This document shows, one piece after another, positions 33,704 through 46,906 of a stretch of 64,000 nucleotides of DNA; position 1 is the first letter of the stretch, and the number at the start of each line of letters is the position of its first letter. This DNA is from Linum tenue (lineage: Eukaryota; Streptophyta; Magnoliopsida; Malpighiales; Linaceae). Location of the stretch: contig CAMGYJ010000002.1 in NCBI GenBank assembly GCA_946122785.1, forward strand, positions 44,170,495-44,234,494, in the 5' to 3' direction. The translations under genes were made by a program, and so were the position numbers. The notes beneath the pieces were generated by a model that was not told the origin of the DNA, did not search any database, and was given only the letters and a program-made list of their open reading frames with translations.

Positions 33704-36700
33704 TACCACAAGACAAAGCTCAATTCCAAGAGTGATAGCAAATAAATCTCGAGATACTTTACTATGTTGACTCGATGTATCAACCTTTATTTTTATAACG
33801 AGGAATAAAAGATCGCTCCCATTTTCACATATTTGGAACATTTTGTGGCTATTATCAATCTTGATTTTAGGTTTTGCATCAATGATTCTCTTTTCAAAAT
33901 GATTGCATCTCTTCCAAAAAAAATTTAATTAACTTTGCTCCTCTAAAAATGGGAACCTTAAAATTGCATTTCATGTTTCAAGTTAAGCCATGAGATTTCA
34001 TATTAAGCCAATATAAGCACCCCACTGGTGTCAAATGATTATAAACACTTTGTCGGGGTCAAGAATTTTTGCACCCCGCAAATATTCAGAGAGTGCACCC
34101 TACTAATATCGAGAGTTTGAACACCCCATCGGTGTTGAGTGTGTAAACACCCCACTGGTGTCCACAGATTATGTGAGCTGAATAGTCAAAGGGTGTGACG
34201 GGGATACGACACTAGGCTACTTGTAGAAGTTTGTCACTACCATAACCGGTCTCCCATATCAAATCATGGCTCGGGTAGATAGGAGACTGAGTAGCCAAAT
34301 TAAGATCCACAAGAAGTGAGATGCCAGCATCATAATAGCCAAATTCCCACAAAGCCCTAACGGCCAGAAGATTTAGGAGGTTGAACGATCCTATTTGACA
34401 AACTCACATCATCAGTTGAGGTTTTAATGAGACAAAAAGCCCCATTGTCCAAATGCCTACATGCCTAAGTCCGAATTATGGGTTATTCAAGCAGAAAAAG
34501 CTTTCAAACAATACGTGCCAGCACCAGATATCTCGCTTCTTCGAGAAAGGAATGACCAAGTGGCCTAGCCAACAAGGAGGACCACTCACAAAGATTGATA
34601 TATTGACAAATCTCCTAACAACTTCATGCTCGTATACAAAAATCAAAAGCGTCAAAATAACAATATGTATGGGGGGCATAGCAAAGCGAAGTAAGTCCCA
34701 CAAAAAAAAGAGCAAAAAAAAAAGAAGAAGCCAAAAAGGCATGGGAAAAATCAAAATAGAAAAAGCTCGTGGGACTTACACGTTGGATACCCATGCATGA
34801 GCACTTGAAGTCATAATTCTCAAGCAAGTCACGAATAAAGGTTATTGACTACCTTTCTAAAAGGCCAAAAGGATGATTTCGAGTCTGCCATCAAAGTGGT
34901 CACAAGAGCAATGTAGAGTCATTCTCTCGATCAACCTTATCTGAACACTAATGCGAGGCTAGTATCAAGTTAATCACATCTTCAAAAGAAGGGTTTTTGT
35001 CTGCCAAGCCTGAGGAAATGATGTAAGTAAACTCGAATAAGATGGGGATTCCGAGACAAGAAGGTTTGCTTGATCTAAAATCCAGCCCCATGAACATCCT
35101 CATTATCAATCACTTGAAGTCTCGCATTCAAGTCAAACAAGAATCCCCATGATAGAAGACTTTGACGACCAACACTACATCGTACAAGGGTTTTCAGCAT
35201 TCATCATTTCGATATCCGATGAGAAGTCAAAGTTTGCGTCATACCCATATCTCCTTACCCATCCTTTTGAGGTTAAACATGGATCTCAACAAGTGAGAAT
35301 ATTTTCATAATCGAATTTTCTACTCAAATGATCTTGGATACTGATTACTCAACCCCACCTCTCCGAACCAAGTTTCAAGACAAGGGGGCAACTTGAGCCA
35401 AATATATATCCACAAAGATGCCCGAGATGAGCCACCATTCTCGATGAAAATGAAACTTCCTCGACAAAGATCTCCTCAATCCATCAGTCGATCTCATACT
35501 TTGGGGGCAAGCCAAATATCCCTCCACAAGAAACTTTTTACGACAAGAAGGGATGATCTCATACTCATATTTCCATCAAGCCGTCTCATACCTTGGGGAC
35601 AAGCCAAATATCCCTCAACACGAAGTTTCACATGACTAAAGTCAAATTCGTTATAAATTTCCTTTACCCGCCTCTCATTTGGGGAAAGTAAACTTCTCAA
35701 AACACGAGAACTCTTACGATTGGAACCCATATAGAAAAAGAGCCTCGTTTCTGGAAAATTCAAGAAATCCCACAACAAGACCATAAAAAGATCGCTCGAA
35801 CTCTCCATGATCATCAAACCTATTCCTCAAGCGCATTTATCCATCAAAATGATGACCAGAATCTTGATAGTAGCCAAAGTGTCGTATACTCGAAGCACCC
35901 ATAGAAATGAGTGAGAGTGAAATTGACCGTAAAAGTGAGACTGAAAGCGAGGGCTTATGAATATTCTCATGGCTTGGCTTATAAAAAAGGTTTTTAAACA
36001 ACGTGGCAATAACCACACAAGAACTAATTTTTGTCAAATTGCACACACGTCTCTAAAGCAAGGCTTTGATTTCTAAAATTATGTTCCCATTACGCTTTCT
36101 GAAACGAGATTTTACAAACATTGTTTGCATTCATCTTAAATCAAGATTGGCAAAAGTTACACTTTGTTTTAAAGAGTGGGAAGCAAGTAACATCTTCTCG
36201 GGGGCAAATTGGTGCAACCCAGCAAAGAAAGAAGTTCAAACACTCAGAAAGTGGGTTTCCTAACTCTCCAAATCATGAGCAAACAAGAAATCTTAGAGAT
36301 ATTGAATCACTCCGTTCAAGCTATCCAACTAGTCAGTCAAATCATCCTTAAAGTGGCTTGGATAAAAGGGACTCATGACTACCTATATACCATGATTACT
36401 CAAGAGAAGAAGCGTGGAACCGTAACTTGAGCAACAAGCAGCTCAGAGCCGGCACCAACGTGACATACCCGAAGACGAAAGTGCATAACAGATCCCTAGA
36501 TACACAAATGGTGAAACTTAGGGGAGGAAGAATTTGAAACTCCCAGAAGCCAAACTACTCAAATTTCTCACCAATTCAAGAAGAGATCTCAAGATACCTC
36601 GAATACTTTGGACCAACGGGTCACTCAACTATTCATTCAACAAAGTAATTTGTACCTCACACCTCCCGACGGAGTCGCTTAAACATCTTTAGAAAACCGA

Positions 36701-37583
36701 CATCAACAAGACAATACCCCAAGATGACAAATTCCTCTTAGCCAAGCGCGACATACTCTCATAGCAAGAATATCAATCAAGCTAAGGGAGCACATATCCC
36801 CAAATCACCATGCTATAAAATCCTCCTACATAACCAATTCACCATGCATATATATTGAAGATCATATGGCTAACACATCAGCCACTCAAGCACCAGTGTC
36901 CAAGTTGGAGAAAGCAGGGTATCATCCTTCCATCAGTCCCCACAAGTGACATACATTGGACTCACTGAACATACGAAGAGGAAATACTAGACTGTAAGCT
37001 CATTTCCGCAAGATAATGACACTCCAAAGGAAGAATGAACCCGCCGGCAACATCCATGTTACTCCTGTACGAGCACCGCTAAAGATCTACTAAAGGGGAA
37101 TGACATAGTTTCCTTATGGATGATCAATTTAAGAGAGTTCATGAAATAAGACCATAATGAGAGATTATGCTTTTTCCTTTACATACCCCTCAAGACATCA
37201 TCATATGACTCATCATACAACCTTTTTCAAATGCACTTCGCATACATCATACAACATCATTCTCAAATGCACTTCAAACTAATCATATGGCATCATTAGG
37301 TAGCTAATCTCAAGAAATTAATAGCCAAAGTGAACATCAATAATTTTCAAAGTTCACTTAAAGTGAAAGAACATTTTCATCAACATATCTCATCATGACA
37401 TTGCATCATATCATATAATCATACATTTGACATCACATACAAACTTTATAAAGTTCAAGTTCGAGACCAATCTGAATTTCATCTAGAATTTCTCAATTGG
37501 TTGCTTTAACATTTCTTATCAAACATACAACTCCATGTCACCTATGATTAAGGTTTCAAAAAAATCTGCATATCCTCAAACAT
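33704..37583. other. Non-coding interior of the LTR element
   Basis: No reverse transcriptase or integrase motif is readable in any frame. Several short diverged repeats occur: CACCCCACTGGTGTC (about 34,020 and 34,150) and GGGGGCAAGCCAAATATCCCTC (about 35,503, with a variant at 35,595). It looks like decayed, rearranged filler between gag and the 3' minisatellite. Confidence 0.6.
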
Positions 37584-38360
37584 AAGAAGGCTACACTGCG
37601 AAGAAGGCTACACAGCGAAGAAAGCTACATTGCGAGGGAAACCAGTTAGTACCCACAAGAAGGCTACACTGCAAGGGAGCTAATCAGGACCCATAAGAAG
37701 GCTACACTGCGAAGAAGGCTATACTGCGAGGGAAATCGATTAGTACCCACAAGAAGGCTACACTGCAAGGGAGCTAATCAAGACCCATAAGAAGGCTACA
37801 CTGCGAGGAAACCAATTAGAAACCACAAGTCGGCTACACTGCGAGGGAGCTAATCAGGACCCACTAGAAGGCTACACTGCGAGGGAAATCGATTAGTACC
37901 CACAAGAAGGCTACACTGCAAGGGAGCTAATCAGGACCCATAAGAAGGCTACACTGCGAGGAAACCAATTAGAACCCACAAGTCGGCTACACTGCGAGGG
38001 AGCTAATCAGGACCCACTAGAAGGCTACACTGCGAAGAAAGCTACATTGCGAGGGAAATTAATTAACACCCACAAGAAGGCTACACTGCCAGGGAGTGAA
38101 TCAGAACCCACTAGAAGGCTACAGTGCGAAGGATGGCTACACTACGTGAGGGAATCTAGTTGGCACCTACATCTAGGCTACACTGCCAAGGAGCTAATCA
38201 GTACTCTTTAACACAATTACACCACGAAGAAGGCTACCCTACGAAGGAACCCAATTAGCACCCACAAGTCGGCTACACTGCGAGGGAGCTAATCATGACT
38301 CATAACATGGTTACACTGCGAAGGATAACCACACTATGAAGGAAGCTAATCAACATCCTA
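37584..38360 (+). repeat. Minisatellite with GGCTACACTGCGA core, about 24 units
   Basis: The core GGCTACACTGCGA recurs about 24 times, separated by linkers such as GGGAGCTAATCAGGACCCA or GGAAACCAATTAG. Linker types alternate, giving a higher-order period of about 153 bp (compare 37803 and 37956). The array ends about 175 bases before the 3' LTR, in the element's 3' untranslated region. Confidence 0.92.
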
Positions 38361-38520
38361 TGTTGGCTGTACATGGGAGTTGATCAATAACCTCAATTCT
38401 CATTATACCTCAAGAAAGTCGGTAAGAGCACCAAACTATAAATAATCACGACGCTACTAATAAACCGGCCAAAAATTGTGTGATATGTACTTTGTATACC
38501 ACTAAAATACCAAGAGATAT

Positions 38521-38536
38521 ACAAAGTGGGGGCAAC
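38521..38536 (+). promoter_or_regulatory. Polypurine tract
   Basis: AAAGTGGGGG lies directly before CAAC and the 3' LTR start at 38537, as needed for plus-strand DNA priming. Confidence 0.75.
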
Positions 38537-41500
38537 TGTAGACACCATTTTTTGTCCGGGTTAAAACATATTTAACTAATTAAAATTTAACTTTTTGTTT
38601 GGGATTTGCAATAGCGAATTTCTACCTAAAATGAATTTATAGTGCTTGGGAAGGATCATCACTTTGCCTCAATTGAGATTAAGCAATAGCAAATTTCAAT
38701 TTATGCAATTTGATAGTGACTAGTTGGCGTGGTTATGGTTATACAAAATAAGCTTGAGTTTGATTTTGAGTTTGATTTTGGTTGTCATGCATGTTACTGT
38801 TAATTGATCCCTAAAACATCAGGTGTGAGAATTGGACCTCAATTTCTAAATAATAATATAGAAGTCATAACAATTTTATCAGGATAAATACAATACATAA
38901 GAATTACAATTAATTACAATGCTAAATTGCTATTACATTACACTAATTACAATGGTACAATAAAAGAATTTAGGCCCAAGTCAAACCCCAACCAAAAAAT
39001 TCAACAGTCAATGAAAGTCAACAAAAGTCAAACAACACAGCCAGGCCTGGTCCAACCAATGACCCAAACCCGGTCAGACCAAAGTAGGTACTGTAGCTTG
39101 CTTGCTGCCTAAGCAGCCTCTTCCTATAAAAAGAGCCCTTTGGGCACTTACAAGAGGGAGGACTTCTTCTGCTGTGGTTCTTCTTTCTTCCTCCCCACGA
39201 ACGAAAAGAGCTCTTCTCTTCCACTTCCCAATTTCTTTCTTCTGAGAATTCCTTTCTCCTTCTTCAATATACAGACAACAAAAATTTCCCTCCCCTTCCC
39301 TTCGCTGCTACTGCTACTGTTTCTTCTTCTTCATAGACACAAACAAACGACAACACACAAAGTCATAAGTAGCAAAAAGCAGCAGCCAAAGGCAGTAGCA
39401 ACCAGCAAAGCTCCCAAAAGCTAGGGGAAGAGGCAGCAGCCATCCCCTTCACCAAAGGGCAAGCAAAAGGTTGGTTAACAACAAATAACCCAACAACTGA
39501 TTATTCATTTGTTTAGTTCATGTCGACTCATAATTAAAGTTTACCAAAAGCCAAAACCCACCTCCAAGCTCAAGCAACGCCATTCAAATTACAAAACGGC
39601 TAATCTCACCATGATAGCAAAATAAATCAACAAATCGAGTTTACTGCTTTCTTTATAAGTTCATCATATTCCTTTCTAGTCTATCAGTTTTTGTCATTCA
39701 TTTCAGTATATCTATTAAAATATTTCCATGATTGAGCATATCCACAAGTAAAAGCTAGATGTTTCCTTTCTGTGTTTTGTGTCAGTCGCTTTGATTAGTA
39801 TATCCAATCCCAAACATGCCTATATAACTAATATCATGAGCTACAATAAAAGCTAGTTCTGTTTTCTCTGCTATATTTTGTATTTTACTTGGGAGTTAGG
39901 ACACCCATCTTATGTAAAATTAAACCACCCCAAAGTAACTAGCTACCGCAAAACCATCAATAATTTTCAGCCATAAACCATAACATATGAATCTCGATAC
40001 ACAACCCAGATTCGTAACACTATCAATTTATCAAAACTAACCAGAATCAGTCATCCCATATTATTCAATCAAGGTAAAACCAAAAGGATCAACAACCCCA
40101 CTACTCTAGTCAACCTATAGCCTAAACCACGGGCACACCTTTCAACCACCATTTTCATAACCCACAAAGTTTACAGAGTGTAAAGCCACAACAGATATCA
40201 ATAAGGTTTCCAGATTCCAATCCACATCGTAAAATCATCAGACTCAATCATCACAAAACCGAACTCTTAGAACCAAACCACCAAATTGATTTGAGCACTA
40301 ATTTTGATTTGTCAAGCTTTACCCCAGGAAAAGAGCTAAATCGATACCTTAGCAATCCATGGGAATTCCACATTGTCACAATTCATAAAAACGAGCCTAT
40401 AACCCATATTAACTCACAAACACAGTCATTTTCTCAAAACATTGAACACTTTCCGTTCACAGTCATGAAATCCACTCTCAAAACCTCCTAACCAGTTTAA
40501 GAAGAAGGATATTACCAAAAATCTTGCTTGTTTAGAAGCTATTTAGTCAGAATAAAGATCTAAACAAGCGAATCGGAAGAAATAGGAAAAATAAAAAATG
40601 ATTACCTTCTTTCCCGATGCCCTCTCGTCGCCGGCGGGTAGTTGCAGTCGCCGGCGGTTGATGCTTCGACACCGACGCCACTGTCATCGTCGACGAAGCG
40701 GTACCCCGTTCACCGCTTCTCCGCTCTCCGTATTCCTCCGTTCCAAAACCAAAAACCCAGACCATAAAGTTCCAAATCCCCAAATTGAAACCCCAAATCA
40801 AACAGAAAACATACATGCAGGCCGTAATCTTACCTAGATTGACATTTTCTGGTCAATTTTGGGTGGTCCTCGTCGTTTCTTGTGGCCGGCTGTCGAAACT
40901 CTAATCGTCTTTGAACTGAGAAAAAAGTCGATCAGATCGAGGCTCTTCTTCTTCCTTCTGGTTCGTTTTCCGTCGAACAGAGGAGGAAAAGGTAAGAGGT
41001 TTTTGGGTTGGTTGCCTTCTCTCTTTCTCGCTGTTTAGTTTTCGTTTATGAAAGAAAGAAGAAGAGATCTTGCGGCCAATAGGTGCTAATGGGGAGATTT
41101 TAACTCATTCTCGGCCAAAACAATTAACCATTGTTTTGTCCATTACTTGTGAAGAGAATCCTTCCAGTTAATTATGTTATAAACTAAGCTTAACACACAA
41201 AGCTCTTAACTACTAAACGCATGTTAAATTTCTTAATTTGGTTTAACTCAGAATTAATCTCATCACTTCTAAACATTTGCTCCTTATTTTTGTTGCGGCA
41301 TCAGAGTTTATTAATACGAAATTATAGCAAAAATACTTTAATATATTAATTTATGATGAAATTATGTCAAATTGTTAACCACTCAATTACCAAAATGCGT
41401 TTCATAACAACTCAAATCATCTTAATCGCGATCTATAGAACGTGTTTAAGATCACAACATTTTAAAACTTCAACAAAATCGAACTACGTGGACTTTGATC

Positions 41501-41953
41501 CCGACTACTCGGGTACGTAGGCAACCAATAGGTTCGAGTCCAACCAATCTAAAAAATATTTTTACGTCAATAGACGTAAACATTATCAAGTAACTACAGC
41601 AGTTCAAAATTTACGATAATAACATCGTCCAATTGAACTCTAAAAATACACCCAAAATTATTAAAATAATTCAATTAAATACGTAAATAAGGCAAAAATT
41701 ATAAACACCCAACCTTTAAAAACTTATCGATTTAAGTAGTACCCATCTTGGGGCGTTGTGGGGTGTGAATACACTTTCCCACACGTAACTGTACTCCCGA
41801 ACTTAGAAAAATCTAAAATTCGCAGACCAGATTTCTGGTTTTAACCTAAATAACAAAACCGGAAATGGGTGTTCGACCCACCCCAAAACACGGTCGATGG
41901 CGACTCCGAGCGTGTCACGACGGGTCCCCCGATCTCGAGGGGCGGTTGCGACA
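38537..41953 (+). repeat. 3' LTR
   Basis: 3,417 bp, TG...CA. It lacks the MITE present in the 5' copy and therefore shows the empty site. Differences noticed from the 5' LTR: CCATTTTTTG for CCACTTTTTG near the start, one A fewer in GTCAAATTG, and GTGTCACGAC for GTGTCGCGAC near the end. Confidence 0.92.
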
Positions 41954-41991
41954 TTGTCTTCTCTTGATATCACTAGGAAATAAAAAAAAAA
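41954..41991 (+). mobile_element. Likely 3' end of the split LINE, with poly(A)
   Basis: After the TTGTC duplication, sequence continues for about 25 bases and ends in TAAAAAAAAAA (41981-41991), as a LINE 3' end would. Removing the LTR element joins this to the LINE remnant ending at 28523. No LINE target duplication was found. Confidence 0.45.
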
Positions 41992-43020
41992 CCAAGAAAT
42001 TGGAGAGATACCTTCAAACAATTATATTCCAAAATAATCGATTGCCATCTATCCCACCCTAATTCCCTTCATCAAGCAGCACTAAGACATATTGTTCGAT
42101 TGCACTAATCTTTGTTCTGAAACATACATAATCCAACTGCAATAATAGAACTAAAGTCACTTATCTGGACTCTTGAACAAACAACAGGACAATCCCTCCT
42201 TTATCCTTTCTCTTGTTTAAACTTGAAACCCCAAAAGGAATAATATGATAAGATAAGCAGAAACTAACAAAGCAAAAAATCCAAACACCCCCAGACCGGA
42301 AAAAGAAATCCAACAAAAAAAACTACCCTAGATGGTCGGCGATAGTTGCCTCACCGCCGCCAACAGGCCATGCTTCCTCGTCCCGACGACCTCGCATCCT
42401 TTTTTTATTTTCTGCTTCCCTCTTCCTTATCATAAAATCCATCAATACAAAAATGAAGTAATCATAATTCAAACCAGGAAAAACCCCTAAAAATGAAAAC
42501 GCCTCTCACCTAAGTCGTCGTCGTAGGGACCATGATCGACGTCAATTACCGGCCTTCTCAACGCCGTCGCGGTTGTTCACGTTTTCTCTCTATCTCTTCG
42601 TCATTACCAACAAAATGATAGGAAACAGAGAAACTAAGAAAAATCAGTAAGAGAAATAGGAATGGAGATCGTCAGGAAAACTCAAACATAGAGGAAAACT
42701 CACGATCTAGCGAATCAATCGTCCAACAACCCTCTTTTCTTGGCAAGCTCATCGGCTCATGTTCGAGTTTAGAGATGTGGGGCTGGGAGATTGCAGAGAT
42801 AGAAAGAGACAGAGTCGGGGGCTGATTTTGGAGGGAAGATAACACAGACTAGGTGAGTGGTATAATTCCCTGCTTCCTCTCCTCAATCTTCTTCTTCTTC
42901 TTCAGATGAGGAAAATGGAGAGATGGAGATGGAGTGGTTGATGGGTGGGTGGGTGAGTACAGAAAAGAGATGAATATGAGTGGACGGGAGTAAACGTAGG
43001 AGAGAGAGGCAGCATGAAAA
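41992..43020. other. Unassigned interval, GC-rich patches
   Basis: Contains GC-rich stretches (CACCGCCGCC at about 42,350, GTCGTCGTCG at about 42,513), purine/pyrimidine-rich leaders and no convincing ORF. General composition and order resemble the untranslated half of the Ogre-like LTRs, so a diverged LTR fragment is possible but not shown. Confidence 0.3.
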
Positions 43021-43149
43021 TTTTCATTTAGGTACTCAACCTCTAGACAATTACGATATTAAGCACATATTCCAATATAAAGCTAAAATCAGCGGTTATG
43101 GGTAACACAACAAAGCGTAGAAAAATGTATTAATCATTTAGGTAAATTA

Positions 43150-43960
43150 AGGCCGAATTAGATAAAATAGCGGTACTTTGAGTTTAACCGAGTTGAATTA
43201 ATAAAAAGAGTGACCACAAAACCTGACATAACACTCAAAAATATAAAACCCAAAATTATTTGCAAGCCCGACACCATGGAGAAAACTTGGTAAACGACTC
43301 TAAGCACGATCAATTAGCTAAAGAAAAATAATAAAAAGATGGATAAAAACGACATAAAACCCAATGGGTGACCATATACCCCAGCATAAACCCAAATCAT
43401 TTGCAATTCCGACACCACGGAGAAAAATGGGTAAACGAGTTGAAGCGCAATCGATAAGTGAAAGGAAAATATATATAAAAAAAGATAATTGGGGCAAGTA
43501 AAAGATATTAATCAATAAGATCAAATTAGGGCGAATAGTGACACTCTTGCTTTAACCGAATCGAATTTTTAAAAAGGGTGACCATAACACAAAACCATGA
43601 AGCCCAAAATTATTTGCAAGGCCGACACCATAGAGAAAAATGGGTAAACGACTATAAGCATGATCGATAAGCAAAGGGGAAAAAATAAAAAGAAGGTAAA
43701 ATTAGGTTGAATAGTGACACGCTGGCTTTAACAGGATCGAATTAATAAAAAGGGTGACCATAAAACTCAAACATAAAATCGAAAACCATAAAATCCAAAA
43801 TTATTTGTAAGGCCGACACCAAGGAGAAAAGCGGGCAAGCGACTCTAAGCGTGTTTGATAAGCGAAGGAAAAACCCGACATAAAACAAAAAACCATAAAA
43901 CCCAAAATCATAATTGAAGGAAAAGGTATTAATCATCAAGATAAAATTAGGCAGAATTAG
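43150..43960 (+). repeat. Diverged tandem repeats, units about 140-210 bp
   Basis: A block with CCCAAAATTATTTGCAAG, CCGACACCA(T/A)GGAGAAAA, GGGTAAACGACT and CGATAAGC recurs about four times (cores near 43,270, 43,410, 43,622 and 43,814), with GGTGACCATAAAAC and AATTAGG linkers between. The units differ in length by internal indels. There is no coding potential. Confidence 0.72.
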
Positions 43961-44089
43961 GTCGAATAGGGCACTGTTGATTTAAAAATGATCGAATTAG
44001 GTCGAACACTCATTGATTTCAATTAACATAAACTAATTAATTAGAATCTTATTAATCTCAATTGTCATAAGTTCATCCTTATCCTTATC

Positions 44090-44137
44090 ATCTATCTATC
44101 TATCTATCTATCTATATCTTCTATCTATCTATATCTA

Positions 44138-44171
<34 letters not shown>

Positions 44172-44174
44172 CTA
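44090..44174 (+). repeat. (CTAT)n microsatellite
   Basis: CTAT units, with a few TATATCT interruptions, run up to the 5' end of the inner Helitron. The run may be partly derived from a Helitron 5' end (TCTTCTATCTA). Confidence 0.85.
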
Positions 44175-46906
44175 TCTATACTATATATTATGGCAATTCA
44201 AAAGCAATCTCTTGCCACATAAGCACTTGGAGGATCCACAATTTGCCAAGTTGTACAATTTTTTTACAAACAAAAAAATTAGTTATTAATGTATTTACGG
44301 AGCTAGCTCTCTCTTCTATAATATTTTCATTTCTTTTATCCTTTTTTTTTTTTTGCTTTAATAATAAGTTACATGTTGATAAACTTAAACAAACAAATAT
44401 AAATAATAATTTTTTCTTCCAGTAAAAAAATATAAATAAGAAAACATAAAGTAACATATACCACATTTGTTTAAATAAAAAATATCTGATTAAATCTTAT
44501 GAAGTAAATTTTTTACTCATTTTTACTAAAATTGAATGATAAGTTACATTTTGATGAAAAAATTATACAAACATACACATAAACAATAATGTTTTTTTCG
44601 ATTAAATAAAATTTATATGAAAAGAGAGAAAATGAACATTTGACATTCAATTACCTATGAAAAATAAAGTATATTACAGTATATTTTGTTGCAATGAAAC
44701 ACTCTCTTATTCGTAATTTATATGTGTATAAAATAAAAAAAATTATTATTTAGCAAAATGCCAGAGTATAATCTTGATCGAGTAGTTGTAGTTATTTGGT
44801 TAAAAAAGACTTCTTATTCCTCAGATCATGTTCTACCTTAAACTCCTCAAATGAAGAGAAATCGCATGTGGAATAATTTATAATGTGTCCTAAGTTCACA
44901 TTAATAATATTTGTTCTATATCATGTTGATTGAGCAAACTCTATTGAGGTCCTAAGTCGTATGCTAAGAAATTTTCTTTCAGACTTGGGTTTATCATCAA
45001 CGATTATAAATCAAAATTTTCAAAATGACTTAAGTATAATTGTTGACGAACTTTGACTTCATAACCTAGGATAAGACACAAGATTTCTTGAAAAATAATA
45101 TAAAGGAAGGTTAGAGAATCTTTGTTGAGAATCTACGATAAACATCGTGTTTCATCAACTACTAACCTAGACATTTACCAAATAAAGGTTGGCAATTTTT
45201 AGTAAGATAGTCAATTGGGATAAACATATTTATCCAGCAATCAAGTATTTTTATCCAATAATCTCAACTCTCAAAATTGGTTGCCAGTTCGTCTAAACTC
45301 GAGAAACAGGAATTGATATATGTTGTATAGATAATAAGTTAATGCAAATAATCAAATAAAATTCACCGATATTGTTCAAATGATAAGACATTTTAAATGC
45401 ACTTGAAATATGTGTGTATTGTAGACACTCTTTATCAAATATTAATATATAAGTGATAAAATCTTTGAAAATTACACATTCAACGACCATGTTAAGACCA
45501 AAATCCTCGATGGTGTGTGCGAATGTCTTAGATTGAGATTCTAAGCCAACATATAAACAATGACCACGGGTTGAAGTTTCATCTAAACTTCAAAAATTAA
45601 CAATTGATACATATTGTATAATATACTAAATTTAAGTGTCTTGATAAAAAAACTAACATCCAAAATGGAAATGAGACGAGATTATAGAATTTAATTTAAT
45701 TATCACGAGAACTACGGTGTGTGTCAAGTTTCAATATGGATGAATAAATTGATCAAATAATGAAGTATCTTTACTAAGAATTTCTCACTAAAAAGTCTTA
45801 ATCTTTACAACATTGGTCGAGAGTTCGTCCAAACTCGAGGATCATGAATGTGTATTGGATTTCCAAATGACCTAAAATCACAATCCCTTTTGGGGGCTAA
45901 ATACCTCTAATCACAACCATAGGTGCCAAAGAAGAATGAAAAGAAGCCCAAAAAAAATCAAAAAAGAACATAACCTCCAAGGCCGTGTACCAAAAAGCTG
46001 CCACCCAATATAATGTACCAACGCCTGAATTTGAAGGACGTGATATGATGAATAGAATAAAACCATATCGAGCTATGATCATGCCATCCCTACCTTTATT
46101 CTCCATAAAGGGGGCGGCGGGAGAGGATAAGAAATAAATAGCAGGATCTCAGGATTTACCTCTTTATATATTACATGTCACACGATAGACAACCCCAATG
46201 GTTGTCTGACGTTATGGGGGTAAAAGCGGGATCTCTATCCCAAGGGTGAGGGATAGGCAAGTAGCACTTTTAATATGAGTATTAGGCGAGATAAGATAGG
46301 TCTGGCAAAGTATCTGGATAATTTTGAGTCTACTATATATATATATACACACACACATATATATATAATATCAAGGTATACTATCTTTTGATTTTACTCA
46401 AGATGCGATAGAAGATAGGTATGACAAAATATTTGCATAAATTAGAGGTTAGAGAATTAGGGATTGGAGTTCACCTATTAGAGGTTAGGGTATAGTATCA
46501 TGCCCCAAAAAACTCTGGAGTCTAAATAGTAAAACTCAATGGTCTTATGGTAGTGTGAACGCAAGAGTATAGCGTACTCCAGGCGCACGCTAGCTTGAAC
46601 TATATATATACATATGTGTGTGTGGTTCATGTTGGCATACGCTAAATATTAGTGCTTTGGTTGACAAATTTTGACATAAGTTCTAAATGGGACGTGACAG
46701 CGGCATAATTTATGATTAGAAAACCAAAGCATCAGAAGTGAGTGTACTAAATATAGAAATTTCCAATATAGACATACTACAAACTCTTTTATGAATCAAG
46801 AACACAAAATATTTAGAAGATCCAAAATTATTTAAACATATAAATAATTTAATTAATATAAATTATGAATAAATCTCTCCAGCCAACGTGCCGGGTAAAA
46901 AGCTAG
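44175..46906 (+). mobile_element. Non-autonomous Helitron, 2.7 kb (inner copy)
   Basis: It starts TCTATACTATATATTATGG after an A (44174) and ends in a stem with one mismatch (CCAGC CAACGT GCCGG, 46879-46894), then GTAAAAAG and CTAG (46903-46906) followed by T. TC at 5', hairpin plus CTAG at 3', and insertion between A and T are the Helitron signature. No Rep/helicase protein is coded. Internally, segments with GTTCGTCTAAACTCGAG recur about every 270 bp (45,290, 45,575 and 45,830), and a TA/CA microsatellite lies at about 46,335-46,370. Confidence 0.68.

Larger units (their letters stand above)
28524..41953 (+). mobile_element. Young 13.4-kb Ogre/Tat-like LTR retrotransposon, apparently non-autonomous
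   Basis: Two LTRs (28524-32176 and 38537-41953) begin TGTAGACACCA and end GGTTGCGACA. An exact 5-bp duplication TTGTC lies at 28519-28523 and 41954-41958. A tRNA-primer site follows the 5' LTR and a polypurine tract precedes the 3' LTR. The interior (6.36 kb) keeps a gag fragment but shows no readable protease, reverse transcriptase, RNase H or integrase. The gag type and primer site fit the Ogre/Tat lineage. Reading the LTRs side by side I noticed two substitutions and one 1-bp indel, apart from one later insertion. Confidence 0.9.

Noticed and set aside
37584..38360. Possible CRISPR-like array
   Set aside because: Repeat and linker are both repeated, units vary and the setting is a plant LTR element; there are no unique spacers.
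28914..40837. Pairs of identical ORFs 10,013 bases apart
   Set aside because: They are the same LTR sequence in the 5' and 3' copies; the LTR is non-coding.
44090..44174. CTAT repeat as a functional regulatory element
   Set aside because: A simple microsatellite next to a Helitron 5' end; nothing in the sequence supports regulation.
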